From Actinomycetota bacterium (GTDB lineage: Bacteria; Actinomycetota; Humimicrobiia; Humimicrobiales; Humimicrobiaceae): a DNA stretch of 24,551 nt. Below, piece after piece: positions 15,532 through 23,480 of this stretch; within the stretch, counting starts at the first letter, position 1; each line of letters starts with the position of its first letter. A model generated the notes under the pieces. It did not search any database. It was not told the origin of the DNA and saw only the letters and a program-made list of their open reading frames with translations. Made by a program: the position numbers and the translations under genes. Where the stretch lies: NCBI GenBank assembly GCA_028697935.1, contig JAQVEM010000007.1:1710-26260 (forward strand), read 5' to 3'.

Positions 15532-18500
15532 CTAGAACCCATAAATCTGATTGGCAAATTTTATTATCTTGTCTGTGTATTTAGGACCAGGTGCCCATCT
15601 ACCATTTAAATATCCGAGTGTTATATCTCTTCCATACATGGAATGGGTTTCAGAGTTAGAATGTCTCGGGTCATATTTTATACTACAATACTCATCATTT
15701 ATATGTTTGGGATAATAGTACCACGCAAGATGCGCATACTGTGCAATTACTCCGAGCTCCTCTGTAGCAAATGTATTATACAGATAATTACCTTTCTCAT
15801 CCTTCCCACCTGTTGCACCTAATCCACAGAAATTATTGGCGTTTGCCGGGACAATGCCTCCATAGGTTAGAAATCCTGTCTCATGACACATCATTGCCCA
15901 TGCAATATCCGCTCTGATATTAAAGATTTTTCCATATTTTATGTATAGCGGAGCAATTCTCTCTGCCCTTTTTATCACATCAGAACTCAGACTCTTATTC
16001 TTAAATATTTTAACCAGCTGTTCAACAGTTACTTCCGTATAGCCTACAACATTTGTTTTATTAGTTATAGGCGAAGTGTTAACAGGATATGCTTTTTCTA
16101 CGGTAACCTTCGTTGTTACAGCTGCTGAAGCAGCACCTTTATCATCTTTAACTGTAAGCTTTACTGTATAATCGCCTGCTTTTGTATAAGTATGAACAGG
16201 TTTTACCCCGCTTCCAGTCTTGCTGCCGTCACCAAAATCCCATATATATTCCTTTATAGTCCCATCGGAGTCTGAAGATTTAGAGCCATCAAGGGTAAGC
16301 CCTTTTCCTGCTGTAGCAGTATATGGTCCTCCCGGATTTGCAGTAGGAGCCTTATTTGGTTCATTTATTGTAACAGTTAGAGTATCAGTTGAAGTTACAC
16401 TATCAAATGCAGTAACTTTTAGAGTAACTGTGTATGTGCCGGCATTATTATAAGTATGTTTTATTACAGGTTTATCTACATTTTCATCATAAGTTCCGTC
16501 CCCGTTCCAATCCCAGGAATATGTAATTACAACTCCATCAGAGAGAGGAGAAACTGTACTCTTTGATGCGTCAAAGGTTAATTCTTTTCCTGCATCTGCA
16601 GTCTTATCTTCTCCGGCACTGGCTACAACTGTTTTTGCAGGTGGGGTATTATTATTCTGCCCGCTACCTGTATTCCCTCCCTGTCCACCAGAACTTTCCT
16701 GATTATTTTCTCCGATTATATCTTCTTTATCTGCAGTTCCGTCTTCTTCTTTGCCATCTTCCGGGGTCTCATCTTCCTCCCCATTATTTTCCTCTTCACC
16801 TTCTACGATTTCTTCTTTTACGGTAACCTTCGTAGTCACAGCTGCCGAAGCAGCACCTTTATCATCTTTAACTGTAAGCTTTACTGTATATTCGCCTGCA
16901 TTTGTGTAGGTGTGAGAAGGTTTTACCCCGCTTCCAGCCGTACTTTTATCACCAAAATCCCATATATATTCCTTTATAGTCCCATCGGAATCTGAAGATT
17001 TAGAGCCATCAAGGGTAAGCCCTTTTCCTGCTGTAGCAGTATATGGTCCTCCCGGATTTGCAGTAGGAGCCTTATTTGGTTCATTTATTGTAACAGTTAG
17101 AGTATCAGTTGAAGTTACACTATCAAATGCAGTAACTTTTAGAGTAACTGTGTATGTGCCGGCATTATTATAAGTATGTTTTATTACAGGTTTATCTACA
17201 TTTTCATCATAAGTTCCGTCCCCGTTCCAATCCCAGGAATATGTAATTACAACTCCATCAGAGAGAGGAGAAACTGTACTCTTTGATGCGTCAAAGGTTA
17301 ATTCTTTTCCTGCATCTGCAGTCTTATCTTCTCCGGCACTGGCTACAACTGTTTTTGCAGGCGGGGTATTATTAATTCCCTGTATTATCTCATTAGCAAA
17401 ATTTATTATCTTATCTGTGTAATTATCACCAGGAGCCCAGTTACCATTCAAGTGATTGAGAGTTTTATTCCCGGTATATCTCAGATGGGTGTCAGAGTGT
17501 CTCGGGTCATACTGATTTGTACAGTATTTATTTATATGGTTCGGGTAATAATACCATGCAAGATGCGCATAGTGAGCAATTATACCCAGCTCTTCTGTAT
17601 CAAAACTGTTACCCGGAACACCTCCGCCGGTTGCCCCCAGACCGCAGAAGTTATTCTGGTCAGGTTTTACATCACCTTTATATTTAAGAAATCCTGTCTC
17701 ATGGCACATCTGAGCCCATGCAATATCAGCTCTTATATCAAAGATTTTTCCATACTTTATGTATAGCGGGGCAATTCTTCTTGCCCATTCTACTTTATCT
17801 GAATTTCTTGTCTCAAATATTCTTACAAGATCATCAGCAGTAAGCTCGATATAGCCGGTTACATTTGTTGAATTTGAAACCTGTCCAAACTCACTTTCAG
17901 ATGGCTCCTCCTCATCTTCACCACCCTGTCCTTCTCCGTTAGTTATTGAAACACTTGTTGCAACTTCTGCTGAATATGCACCTTTATTATCTTTAACTTT
18001 AAGTTTTATAGCACATTCACCAGCTTCATTATAGATATGTACCGGCCTGACTTCGCTTCCAGTCACAATCGAACCATCACCAAAATCCCAGGTATATTCT
18101 AATATGCTTCCATCGGTATCCTGAGAGCCTGAGCCATCAAAGGTAACTACTTCTCCTATTTTACCGGTATATGGCCCGCCCGGATTAGCAACAGGATTGT
18201 GATTCACCTCTGGCACAGTATCACCGTTCTTTACTACATTTACCTTAACGTTTGCAGTACTGTAATTATCATTTTTATCATATGCATAAACGTAGATAAT
18301 ATTTTCGCCTTCATTGAGCATGCTTATTTCTATTGTTTCTTCCCATCCACCATTTATAATTCCAGTTGAACCAAGTATGTTATACTGGAAGCTTTTGTTA
18401 GTTCCAAGTAAGTTACTTTTATTTCTTTCCGGACCTCTGTAGAATTCAACCTTTTTTAGTTCAATAGGAGGACTATTTTTTATATCTGCAGACCAGCCAA

Positions 18501-19305
18501 TTATTTTAAAGTTTTCATTAACTACAGAATTATTTACAGGTTCAAGGACATTTACCGTAAATTCTGAAAATTCCCTGCCGCTGGTGGTTACACTGCCGGA
18601 ACCGCCGGTTTCGTTACCACTGCTACTCTCGCTGCTGCTTCCACCGCTCTTTTTAATTCCTTTAGAAAATTCTTTTATAGCATTATAGAGACCAACTGCA
18701 CATTTCTCCCTGAAATTAGCATTTTTTAATAATTCGACCTCTTCCGGACTGGAAACAAAGGCGCACTCTACAAGCGCTGCAGGCATTTTAGTATATTTAA
18801 TAACTCTAAAATCTGCTGTTTTTACTCCGCGGTTTGCCCTGCCTATCTGTTTTACAAGATTGGATTGAACAAGGCTTGCAAACTGGCTGGAGCCGTTTAC
18901 TCCATTTGCGCACCAGTAAGTCTCTGTTCCATGGGCATATTTAGATAGTGCTGCATTATTATGAATTGATAAGAAAATATCCGCACCCGAGCTATTGGCT
19001 TTATTTACTCTATCATCAAGAGTTGAGTAAGCATCATTTGTTCTTGTCATAACCACTTCAAATCCATTTGCCTCCAGTTTGGATTTAAGCTTCAGTGCAA
19101 TATCAAGGTTTGCATCTTTTTCCTTAAGGTCAGATCCAATTGCACCCGGGTCACTACCACCGTGCCCCGCATCAATATAAACCTTTATTTTTGTGCTCGC
19201 AGCATAAAGACTGTTATCTGAAGGTATATAAATGAAAGTAAAACAAAAAGCAATTACAGTTATAAAAACCGTAATAAGCTTCAATGATTTTATAATTTTT
19301 TTCAT
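15532..19305 (-). CDS. Secreted modular peptidoglycan hydrolase: amidase, PKD repeats, two glucosaminidase domains
   Basis: A 1257-residue exported protein. Order: signal peptide (1-36, cut near YAAS); Amidase_3 (about 40-215) with zinc ligands H48, E62, H115 and catalytic E180, cutting the MurNAc-L-Ala bond; Ser/Gly linker; an Ig-like domain (about 246-358); PKD 1 (369-456); glucosaminidase-like domain 1 (about 480-643, candidate acid E536 in HETGF); PKD 2 and 3 (650-830); acidic linker (831-885); PKD 4 and 5 (890-1070); glucosaminidase-like domain 2 (about 1082-1257, E1142). PKD 2-3 and 4-5 come from a near-identical DNA duplication. A ribosome site (GGAG, 9 bases) precedes ATG 19305. It lies 14 bases after the GerMN gene, and probably trims the wall for growth or polymer passage. 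Confidence 0.88.
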   Translation of the reverse strand: MKKIIKSLKLITVFITVIAFCFTFIYIPSDNSLYAASTKIKVYIDAGHGGSDPGAIGSDLKEKDANLDIALKLKSKLEANGFEVVMTRTNDAYSTLDDRVNKANSSGADIFLSIHNNAALSKYAHGTETYWCANGVNGSSQFASLVQSNLVKQIGRANRGVKTADFRVIKYTKMPAALVECAFVSSPEEVELLKNANFREKCAVGLYNAIKEFSKGIKKSGGSSSESSSGNETGGSGSVTTSGREFSEFTVNVLEPVNNSVVNENFKIIGWSADIKNSPPIELKKVEFYRGPERNKSNLLGTNKSFQYNILGSTGIINGGWEETIEISMLNEGENIIYVYAYDKNDNYSTANVKVNVVKNGDTVPEVNHNPVANPGGPYTGKIGEVVTFDGSGSQDTDGSILEYTWDFGDGSIVTGSEVRPVHIYNEAGECAIKLKVKDNKGAYSAEVATSVSITNGEGQGGEDEEEPSESEFGQVSNSTNVTGYIELTADDLVRIFETRNSDKVEWARRIAPLYIKYGKIFDIRADIAWAQMCHETGFLKYKGDVKPDQNNFCGLGATGGGVPGNSFDTEELGIIAHYAHLAWYYYPNHINKYCTNQYDPRHSDTHLRYTGNKTLNHLNGNWAPGDNYTDKIINFANEIIQGINNTPPAKTVVASAGEDKTADAGKELTFDASKSTVSPLSDGVVITYSWDWNGDGTYDENVDKPVIKHTYNNAGTYTVTLKVTAFDSVTSTDTLTVTINEPNKAPTANPGGPYTATAGKGLTLDGSKSSDSDGTIKEYIWDFGDKSTAGSGVKPSHTYTNAGEYTVKLTVKDDKGAASAAVTTKVTVKEEIVEGEEENNGEEDETPEDGKEEDGTADKEDIIGENNQESSGGQGGNTGSGQNNNTPPAKTVVASAGEDKTADAGKELTFDASKSTVSPLSDGVVITYSWDWNGDGTYDENVDKPVIKHTYNNAGTYTVTLKVTAFDSVTSTDTLTVTINEPNKAPTANPGGPYTATAGKGLTLDGSKSSDSDGTIKEYIWDFGDGSKTGSGVKPVHTYTKAGDYTVKLTVKDDKGAASAAVTTKVTVEKAYPVNTSPITNKTNVVGYTEVTVEQLVKIFKNKSLSSDVIKRAERIAPLYIKYGKIFNIRADIAWAMMCHETGFLTYGGIVPANANNFCGLGATGGKDEKGNYLYNTFATEELGVIAQYAHLAWYYYPKHINDEYCSIKYDPRHSNSETHSMYGRDITLGYLNGRWAPGPKYTDKIIKFANQIYGF
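16099..16654 (-). repeat. 556-bp direct repeat, copy nearer the 3' end of the hydrolase gene
   Basis: It matches 16819-17374 at a constant offset of 720 bases with no gaps and about 19 differences by eye. Bases 16271-16641 are identical to 16991-17361 (371 bases). Nearly all differences lie in the first 172 bases. It encodes two PKD domains. Confidence 0.97.
16819..17374 (-). repeat. 556-bp direct repeat, copy nearer the 5' end of the hydrolase gene
   Basis: Partner of 16099-16654, in the same frame, so the protein repeat period is exactly 240 residues. The 164 bases between copies encode a Glu/Asp-rich then Gly/Asn/Gln-rich linker that is part of the repeat period but is not duplicated. Confidence 0.97.
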
Positions 19306-19319
19306 TGAACCTTACTCCT

Positions 19320-19976
19320 CTATTTTTTTATCAAATCACTTCTTCTGAATATTGGCTCATCAATAGCAAGCTGACCAAGAATATCCAGTTTTTCTCCATC
19401 TATATAAAAAGAAACAGAATTTATTTCAGGAAATTCAGTTAATGTATTGACTATTGAATATATCAGTAAAATATCAGCTGCATCACCCTGAAACCTGTCT
19501 TCAACAAATTCTTTTGATAGGTCAACTTTTGCAAGGCCGTTTTCAACAGTTACTGAATTTATTTTTGTGGTTTCTGGAATAAGTCGGACGAGACTGCTGT
19601 CAACAGGAAGTTTCATTAATTCATACAGAGCGTCAACATATTTATTTTCCGATGAAACAGTTCTTGCTTCTCCTACAAGATACTGTGCCATATCGTCTGC
19701 ATAATATACATTTATGGTAATATCACCGGATTCATTTTCAATGGTTTCTTCAGAAGCAGGAGGATTCTCATTATTATTTTCCTCTGTTTCTGTTGTTTCT
19801 TCTTCAGTGCTACTGATAGAATTACCATCAACGTCAGAAGCTTCTGGAGAATTATCTAAAGGAGTACAAGAAACAAAAAAAAGTAGCCCTGACATAATAC
19901 AGCACGTAATCATGCTTAAAGCTACTTTTCTGAAAAAACGAGTGGCAAAATTTTTGTGTAATTTATACTTTTTCAT
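19320..19976 (-). CDS. GerMN-domain lipoprotein
   Basis: A 218-residue predicted lipoprotein: basic N-terminus, hydrophobic segment (about 19-35), and a lipobox-like FVSC with C37 as the likely lipidated residue. An acidic low-complexity spacer (40-76) follows, then a GerMN domain (about 78-208; INVYYADD, VENGLAKVDLSKEF, EFPEINSVSFYIDGEKL). GerMN domains occur in spore-germination GerM and in envelope lipoproteins of non-sporulating bacteria, where they seem to be binding modules. It is placed 14 bases before the amidase gene; GerMN-amidase pairing is common and suggests a shared wall role. A clear promoter lies upstream. No evidence in the window shows that the organism sporulates. Confidence 0.85.
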   Translation of the reverse strand: MKKYKLHKNFATRFFRKVALSMITCCIMSGLLFFVSCTPLDNSPEASDVDGNSISSTEEETTETEENNNENPPASEETIENESGDITINVYYADDMAQYLVGEARTVSSENKYVDALYELMKLPVDSSLVRLIPETTKINSVTVENGLAKVDLSKEFVEDRFQGDAADILLIYSIVNTLTEFPEINSVSFYIDGEKLDILGQLAIDEPIFRRSDLIKK

Positions 19977-20054
19977 TGCTACAAATATATTATTTTATTG
20001 CTACTAATCTGGTCTATGTATTTTTATAATTCTGTTAAGAATATTATATAAGAA

Positions 20055-20083
20055 ATAATTACATATTTTTATTATAATGTCAA
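20055..20083 (-). promoter_or_regulatory. Sigma70-type promoter for the GerMN lipoprotein and hydrolase genes
   Basis: On the minus strand a perfect TTGACA (20083-20078) is followed after 17 bases by AATTAT (20060-20055, 4 of 6), with an extended -10 TG one base before it. Predicted start near 20048 leaves about 72 bases of leader before ATG 19976. It sits in the 220-base gap after the anchored PKD-like gene, which otherwise holds only AT-rich sequence. Confidence 0.6.
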
Positions 20084-20196
20084 GCAGGTATATGTAATCT
20101 TAATTTCACGTGTTTCTTAATAATTAATTAATAAATAACTAAGATTTCAACAAGGGGTATAATTGATACTTTATTTTAAGTGGTTTTAAATTCTTT

Positions 20197-21672
20197 TTAT
20201 TTTGTTATAGTTACTTTCAGGTTTACATTACTCTGGGAGTATTCCCACCCATCTTCCTTACCATCATTATTGGTCCACGGGCCACTAAAATGGATTCTTA
20301 TCTGAAATCTTGATTTCCCTGAATCTATTGCCTTCTGGAGCTCGGCTTTTAGTTCAGAAACATTACAGGTTATATCAGGTGTGTCATAACTGGCAATAAA
20401 AATTCCCTCTGCTTTAAAATCGTCCTGTTTTATGGGCCTCTTTCCCCAGCTTAAAACATTTATATTTAGCTTTTTAAAGAAAGACAGAGGGTCACCTTTT
20501 ATTCCTGCACTCCTGAGAGTGAGGGCTGCTGATTGCACTTTGCCTCCTTTAAGCCCTGAGATATCAAAACTAACAAACCCACTACACGGTAAATTATTTT
20601 CAGAATCTCCTGCATAAATACTACTTCCGTTATTGCCACCATACTCAATATAACCTCCCTCACTATCTATTCTGGGTACTGCTATGTCTTTCGTAGTAGG
20701 AGTTTCAGTAGATGCCTGGGGCGTTTCTACAACTACCTTCCCAACATAAATGGTTATTGATGTATTAGAAATATTACCTTTCACATCACTTACTGATACA
20801 GATATATTGTAATCACCGGGTTTATCAGGAGCGTTCCATTTAGTCGGGTTTTTTGTTTTATCGTCAATAGTACCTCCTGCCACATTCCATTCAAATGATA
20901 ATTCATCACCATCCGGGTCAACAGCATCAACAAAAATATCATATTTCTCTCCAACAAATACTGTACTGCTGGAAAGCGTTATACCTTTTATCTCTGGGCC
21001 TGCATTACAATTCCAGACAAGTGTCATGGTATCTGAAGCTTTACCTTCAGTATTTTCTGCAACAGCAGTAAGGATATAATATTTTTTATCTCTTGAAATA
21101 TTTACCTGGGCTTTACCCGGACCCAGTGAGCCGAGACTGTCATCTTTGCTAAAGGTTATCGACGGTGTGGGACTACCGGTTACATTAGCCTTAACACGAT
21201 AATAGCATACGTCACCTGCCCTTGAGTAAAGGGGGCCTTCATATATTTCCAGTTTTATTGAAGGAGGTGTTTTTGAATTCTTTTCATCTTCGTCTTCATC
21301 ATCATCCTCTTCGTCAGAAGAAGCTTCCTCTTTCTTAGATGGGTCATCTACATCGCCACTCACTAATTCTCCATCATTCTCTTTCTCTATATTATTATCT
21401 GATACCTCATTATTTTTACTTCCTATACTGGATAAAAATCCCAGCAGAGCAGTTATGTTTCTGTCCATAAATTTATAAATTGGCTGGAAGTTTAGAGCAA
21501 CAACAACAGCTATAGCAATCAGCGCAATGATTCCGAGTATTGTAAACACTGTTTTTCTTTTAACAGTTGCTTTTCTTTTTTCTCCTGGTTCCGGCTTCCT
21601 GGCATGCTTCATTCCCTTATCAACAACTCTTGCATGCTTCATGGTTTTTTTATTGTTCCTGGCATGTTTCAT
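20197..21672 (-). CDS. Membrane-anchored Ig/PKD-like surface protein with triple MKHAR tail
   Basis: A 491-residue protein I cannot assign to a named family. Residues 1-30 are three decapeptides each beginning MKHAR; a Lys/Arg-rich stretch and one membrane helix (about 41-61) follow, so the tail is probably cytoplasmic. Outside come an acidic linker (about 95-132, with a run of Asp/Glu), an Ig-like domain (about 137-221), a second Ig/PKD-like domain (225-311; AVDPDGDELSFEWNV), a Thr/Pro linker, and a beta-rich C-terminal domain (about 329-491; SGFVSFDISGLKGGKVQSA) that resembles DNRLRE-type carbohydrate-associated modules. No catalytic motif is seen. It lies 25 bases after rmlB. It could be an adhesin or a scaffold for the polymer. 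Confidence 0.75.
   Translation of the reverse strand: MKHARNNKKTMKHARVVDKGMKHARKPEPGEKRKATVKRKTVFTILGIIALIAIAVVVALNFQPIYKFMDRNITALLGFLSSIGSKNNEVSDNNIEKENDGELVSGDVDDPSKKEEASSDEEDDDEDEDEKNSKTPPSIKLEIYEGPLYSRAGDVCYYRVKANVTGSPTPSITFSKDDSLGSLGPGKAQVNISRDKKYYILTAVAENTEGKASDTMTLVWNCNAGPEIKGITLSSSTVFVGEKYDIFVDAVDPDGDELSFEWNVAGGTIDDKTKNPTKWNAPDKPGDYNISVSVSDVKGNISNTSITIYVGKVVVETPQASTETPTTKDIAVPRIDSEGGYIEYGGNNGSSIYAGDSENNLPCSGFVSFDISGLKGGKVQSAALTLRSAGIKGDPLSFFKKLNINVLSWGKRPIKQDDFKAEGIFIASYDTPDITCNVSELKAELQKAIDSGKSRFQIRIHFSGPWTNNDGKEDGWEYSQSNVNLKVTITK
21583..21672 (-). repeat. Three 30-bp coding repeats (MKHAR decapeptides)
   Basis: Units 21643-21672, 21613-21642 and 21583-21612 each start ATGAARCATGCMAGR, encoding MKHAR, then five variable residues (NNKKT, VVDKG, KPEPG). 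Each unit begins with an in-frame ATG, so translation could start at any of three points; none has a strong, well-spaced ribosome site. Confidence 0.9.
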
Positions 21673-21697
21673 GTCTAAAAGAATCAGCTTTTAAAAA

Positions 21698-22693
21698 TTA
21701 CAAATATTTACGTTTTATCAGTGGTCTCCACCAGTCTTCATTATTTATATACCAGTGTACCGTCTTCTCAAGCGCTTCTTCAAAATCATAAGTAGTATTC
21801 CAGTTGAATTCGTTTCTTATTTTTGAACAATCTACAGAATACCTGCGATCGTGGCCCGGTCTATCTGTAACAGGCTCTATCATATCTTCAGACCTGCCCA
21901 GAATTTCAATTATCTTTTTAGTTATCCAGATATTTGGTTTTTCATTGCCTGCACCAATATTATAAACTTCACCCGTTTTCCCTTTGTGCAGGACGATATC
22001 AAGTGCAACGCAATTATCTTCTACATAAATCCAGTCTCTCACGTTCATACCATCCCCGTAAAGCGGAACTTTTATGTTATCAATAAGATTTGTGACAAAA
22101 AGAGGAATTAATTTTTCAGGAAACTGATAGGGGCCAAAATTGTTTGTAGTTCTTGTGATAATAACAGGGGTACCATAAGTTTTATAAAAGGACCGCACTA
22201 TCATTTCAGCTCCGGCTTTGGATGCTGAATAGGGACTATTTGGTTTTAGCGGGTCTTCTTCTTTAAACGACCCTTTTTCTATTGATCCATAGACTTCATC
22301 CGTACTTATTTGAAGAAAAACATCACTATTGTATTTTCTAACTGCTTCCAGGAGGACATAGGTGCCATAAATATCAGTCTGAATAAATACGCCCGGGTCT
22401 TCTATTGACCTGTCTACATGGGATTCAGCAGCAAAATTTATAACTGCGTCAATTTTCCGGGAACCAAAGATTTTATCTATAATATTTTTGTTGGCTATAT
22501 CACCACGAATAAACATATAATTTGGATTATCTTCAACATCTTTTAGATTTTCAAGGTTCCCTGCATAAGTTAATTTATCAAGATTAATAACTTTGTATTC
22601 GGGATATTTTTTTAAAATGTAGTGAATAAAGTTACTGCCTATAAATCCTGCTCCACCCGTTACAAGCAGTGTCTTAAAACTTCTTTCTTCCAA
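21698..22693 (-). CDS. rmlB: dTDP-glucose 4,6-dehydratase RmlB
   Basis: A 331-residue extended short-chain dehydrogenase that converts dTDP-glucose to dTDP-4-keto-6-deoxyglucose, the shared precursor of dTDP-rhamnose and related sugars. Seen: NAD-binding VTGGAGFIGSNF (11-22), DKLTYAGNLENL (39-50), the catalytic triad TDE (131-133) in STDEVYGS, YSASK (Y155, K159), and TTNNFGPYQFPEKLIP, which is specific to RmlB-type dehydratases. The start is TTG at 22693, decided by a perfect AGGAGG five bases upstream. The next ATG in frame is too far inside, as it would remove the NAD motif. Confidence 0.95.
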   Translation of the reverse strand: MEERSFKTLLVTGGAGFIGSNFIHYILKKYPEYKVINLDKLTYAGNLENLKDVEDNPNYMFIRGDIANKNIIDKIFGSRKIDAVINFAAESHVDRSIEDPGVFIQTDIYGTYVLLEAVRKYNSDVFLQISTDEVYGSIEKGSFKEEDPLKPNSPYSASKAGAEMIVRSFYKTYGTPVIITRTTNNFGPYQFPEKLIPLFVTNLIDNIKVPLYGDGMNVRDWIYVEDNCVALDIVLHKGKTGEVYNIGAGNEKPNIWITKKIIEILGRSEDMIEPVTDRPGHDRRYSVDCSKIRNEFNWNTTYDFEEALEKTVHWYINNEDWWRPLIKRKYL

Positions 22694-22698
22694 TTAAT

Positions 22699-22704
22699 CC
22701 TCCT
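22699..22704 (-). promoter_or_regulatory. Consensus ribosome site setting a TTG start for rmlB
   Basis: AGGAGG on the minus strand, 5 bases before TTG 22693. The leader before it (22705-22790) is nearly all A, T and purine-rich. Confidence 0.85.
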
Positions 22705-22753
22705 GACTATATTCTATATTTTTTCTATATTCTTTTCTTTATATATTTTTTCT

Positions 22754-22793
22754 ATTATATTTTCTATTACTTGTCTATTAAAATCTATGTCAA
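22754..22793 (-). promoter_or_regulatory. Possible promoter elements upstream of rmlB
   Basis: A perfect TTGACA (22793-22788) and a perfect TATAAT (22759-22754) are both on the minus strand but 28 bases apart, too far to pair. TTTAAT lies 17 bases before the TATAAT. A promoter in this 259-base gap is plausible but the elements are not settled. Confidence 0.3.
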
Positions 22794-22952
22794 CTAATAA
22801 TAACTTAATAAACTCCATGCAACAATAATCATTTTATTATGTTTTCTGGAGCTTTACTACCTGCATGTCTGTCATTCTTTCAATAGCTTTGATACACTCT
22901 CTGATATCCATTTTTCTGCGTCTCTATAAGCACTCTCAACGGCAGTTTTTTG

Positions 22953-23408
22953 CTATCTGTCTTTTCTATCCCAGCAATATGGTATTTCAGGACTGTGCGG
23001 ATCTACTCTGAATTCATCAGGTTCACTGTAATTATAAGGTTCTGTAGGAATGTTTATACATATTGCCTCATAATCCGTAATACACTTAAAGCCATGGTAA
23101 ACATATTTTGGAATCTGGAGAAGCATGGGATTATGTACACCCATAAAGAATTCATTCACCTCTTTATATGTTGGTGAATCTTTTCTGCTGTCATATAAAA
23201 CAATTTTCATCATACCCCTGACAACTACCATATTATCTATCTGTTTTTTGTGATAATGCCATCCCTTGACAACGCCGGGATATGCCGTTGTCATATAAAC
23301 CTGGCCAAACTTTATAAAAAGGTCATCATCGGAGCGAAGCATCTCCATAAGCCTGCCTCTCTCATCTGGTATTACTTTTAGTTTTTTTATTTTTACTCCA
23401 TCAATCAA
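22953..23408 (-). CDS. rmlC: RmlC-like dTDP-4-dehydrorhamnose 3,5-epimerase family cupin
   Basis: A 151-residue cupin, a little shorter than classical RmlC (about 180). It has the family N-terminal PDERGRLME (14-22), a GWHYHKKQIDNM segment (49-60) in place of the RmlC RGLHYQ motif with H51 the likely catalytic His, MMKIVLYDSR (66-75), YVYHGF (102-107), and PTEPYNYSEPDEFRVDP (121-137) containing the expected Tyr. It should epimerise the 4-keto sugar made by RmlB. Start is TTG 23408 with GGAGG six bases upstream. The shortened motif leaves room for a related 4-keto-sugar isomerase or epimerase, so the symbol is tentative. Confidence 0.75.
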   Translation of the reverse strand: MIDGVKIKKLKVIPDERGRLMEMLRSDDDLFIKFGQVYMTTAYPGVVKGWHYHKKQIDNMVVVRGMMKIVLYDSRKDSPTYKEVNEFFMGVHNPMLLQIPKYVYHGFKCITDYEAICINIPTEPYNYSEPDEFRVDPHSPEIPYCWDRKDR

Positions 23409-23414
23409 AATATC

Positions 23415-23419
23415 CCTCC
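23415..23419 (-). promoter_or_regulatory. Strong ribosome site setting a TTG start for the rmlC-like gene
   Basis: GGAGG within GGGAGGG on the minus strand, 6 bases before TTG 23408. The ATG four bases inside the coding region is out of frame. Confidence 0.75.
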
Positions 23420-23480
23420 CGGTCTATTTTTAAATTCCAAACATTATTTTTCAAATTATGATACCAGCAAAGATATTTTC

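Noticed and set aside
16220..16826. Open frames on the plus strand opposite the PKD repeats
   Set aside because: They run antisense to a clearly coding gene, have low-complexity Leu/Ser/Pro-rich products, and one lies in the duplicated segment.
16099..17374. Duplication as an insertion sequence or other mobile element
   Set aside because: No terminal inverted repeats, no transposase, and both copies encode PKD domains in frame with the host gene.
19975..20004. Repeated GTAGCAAT (minus) before the GerMN start as a regulatory pair
   Set aside because: Only 8 bases repeated at 22-base spacing; no symmetry and no known match, so not distinguishable from chance.
21583..21672. MKHAR units as a CRISPR-like or short-spacer repeat array
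   Set aside because: Only three units, in frame, inside a coding region, with coding-compatible variation at third positions.
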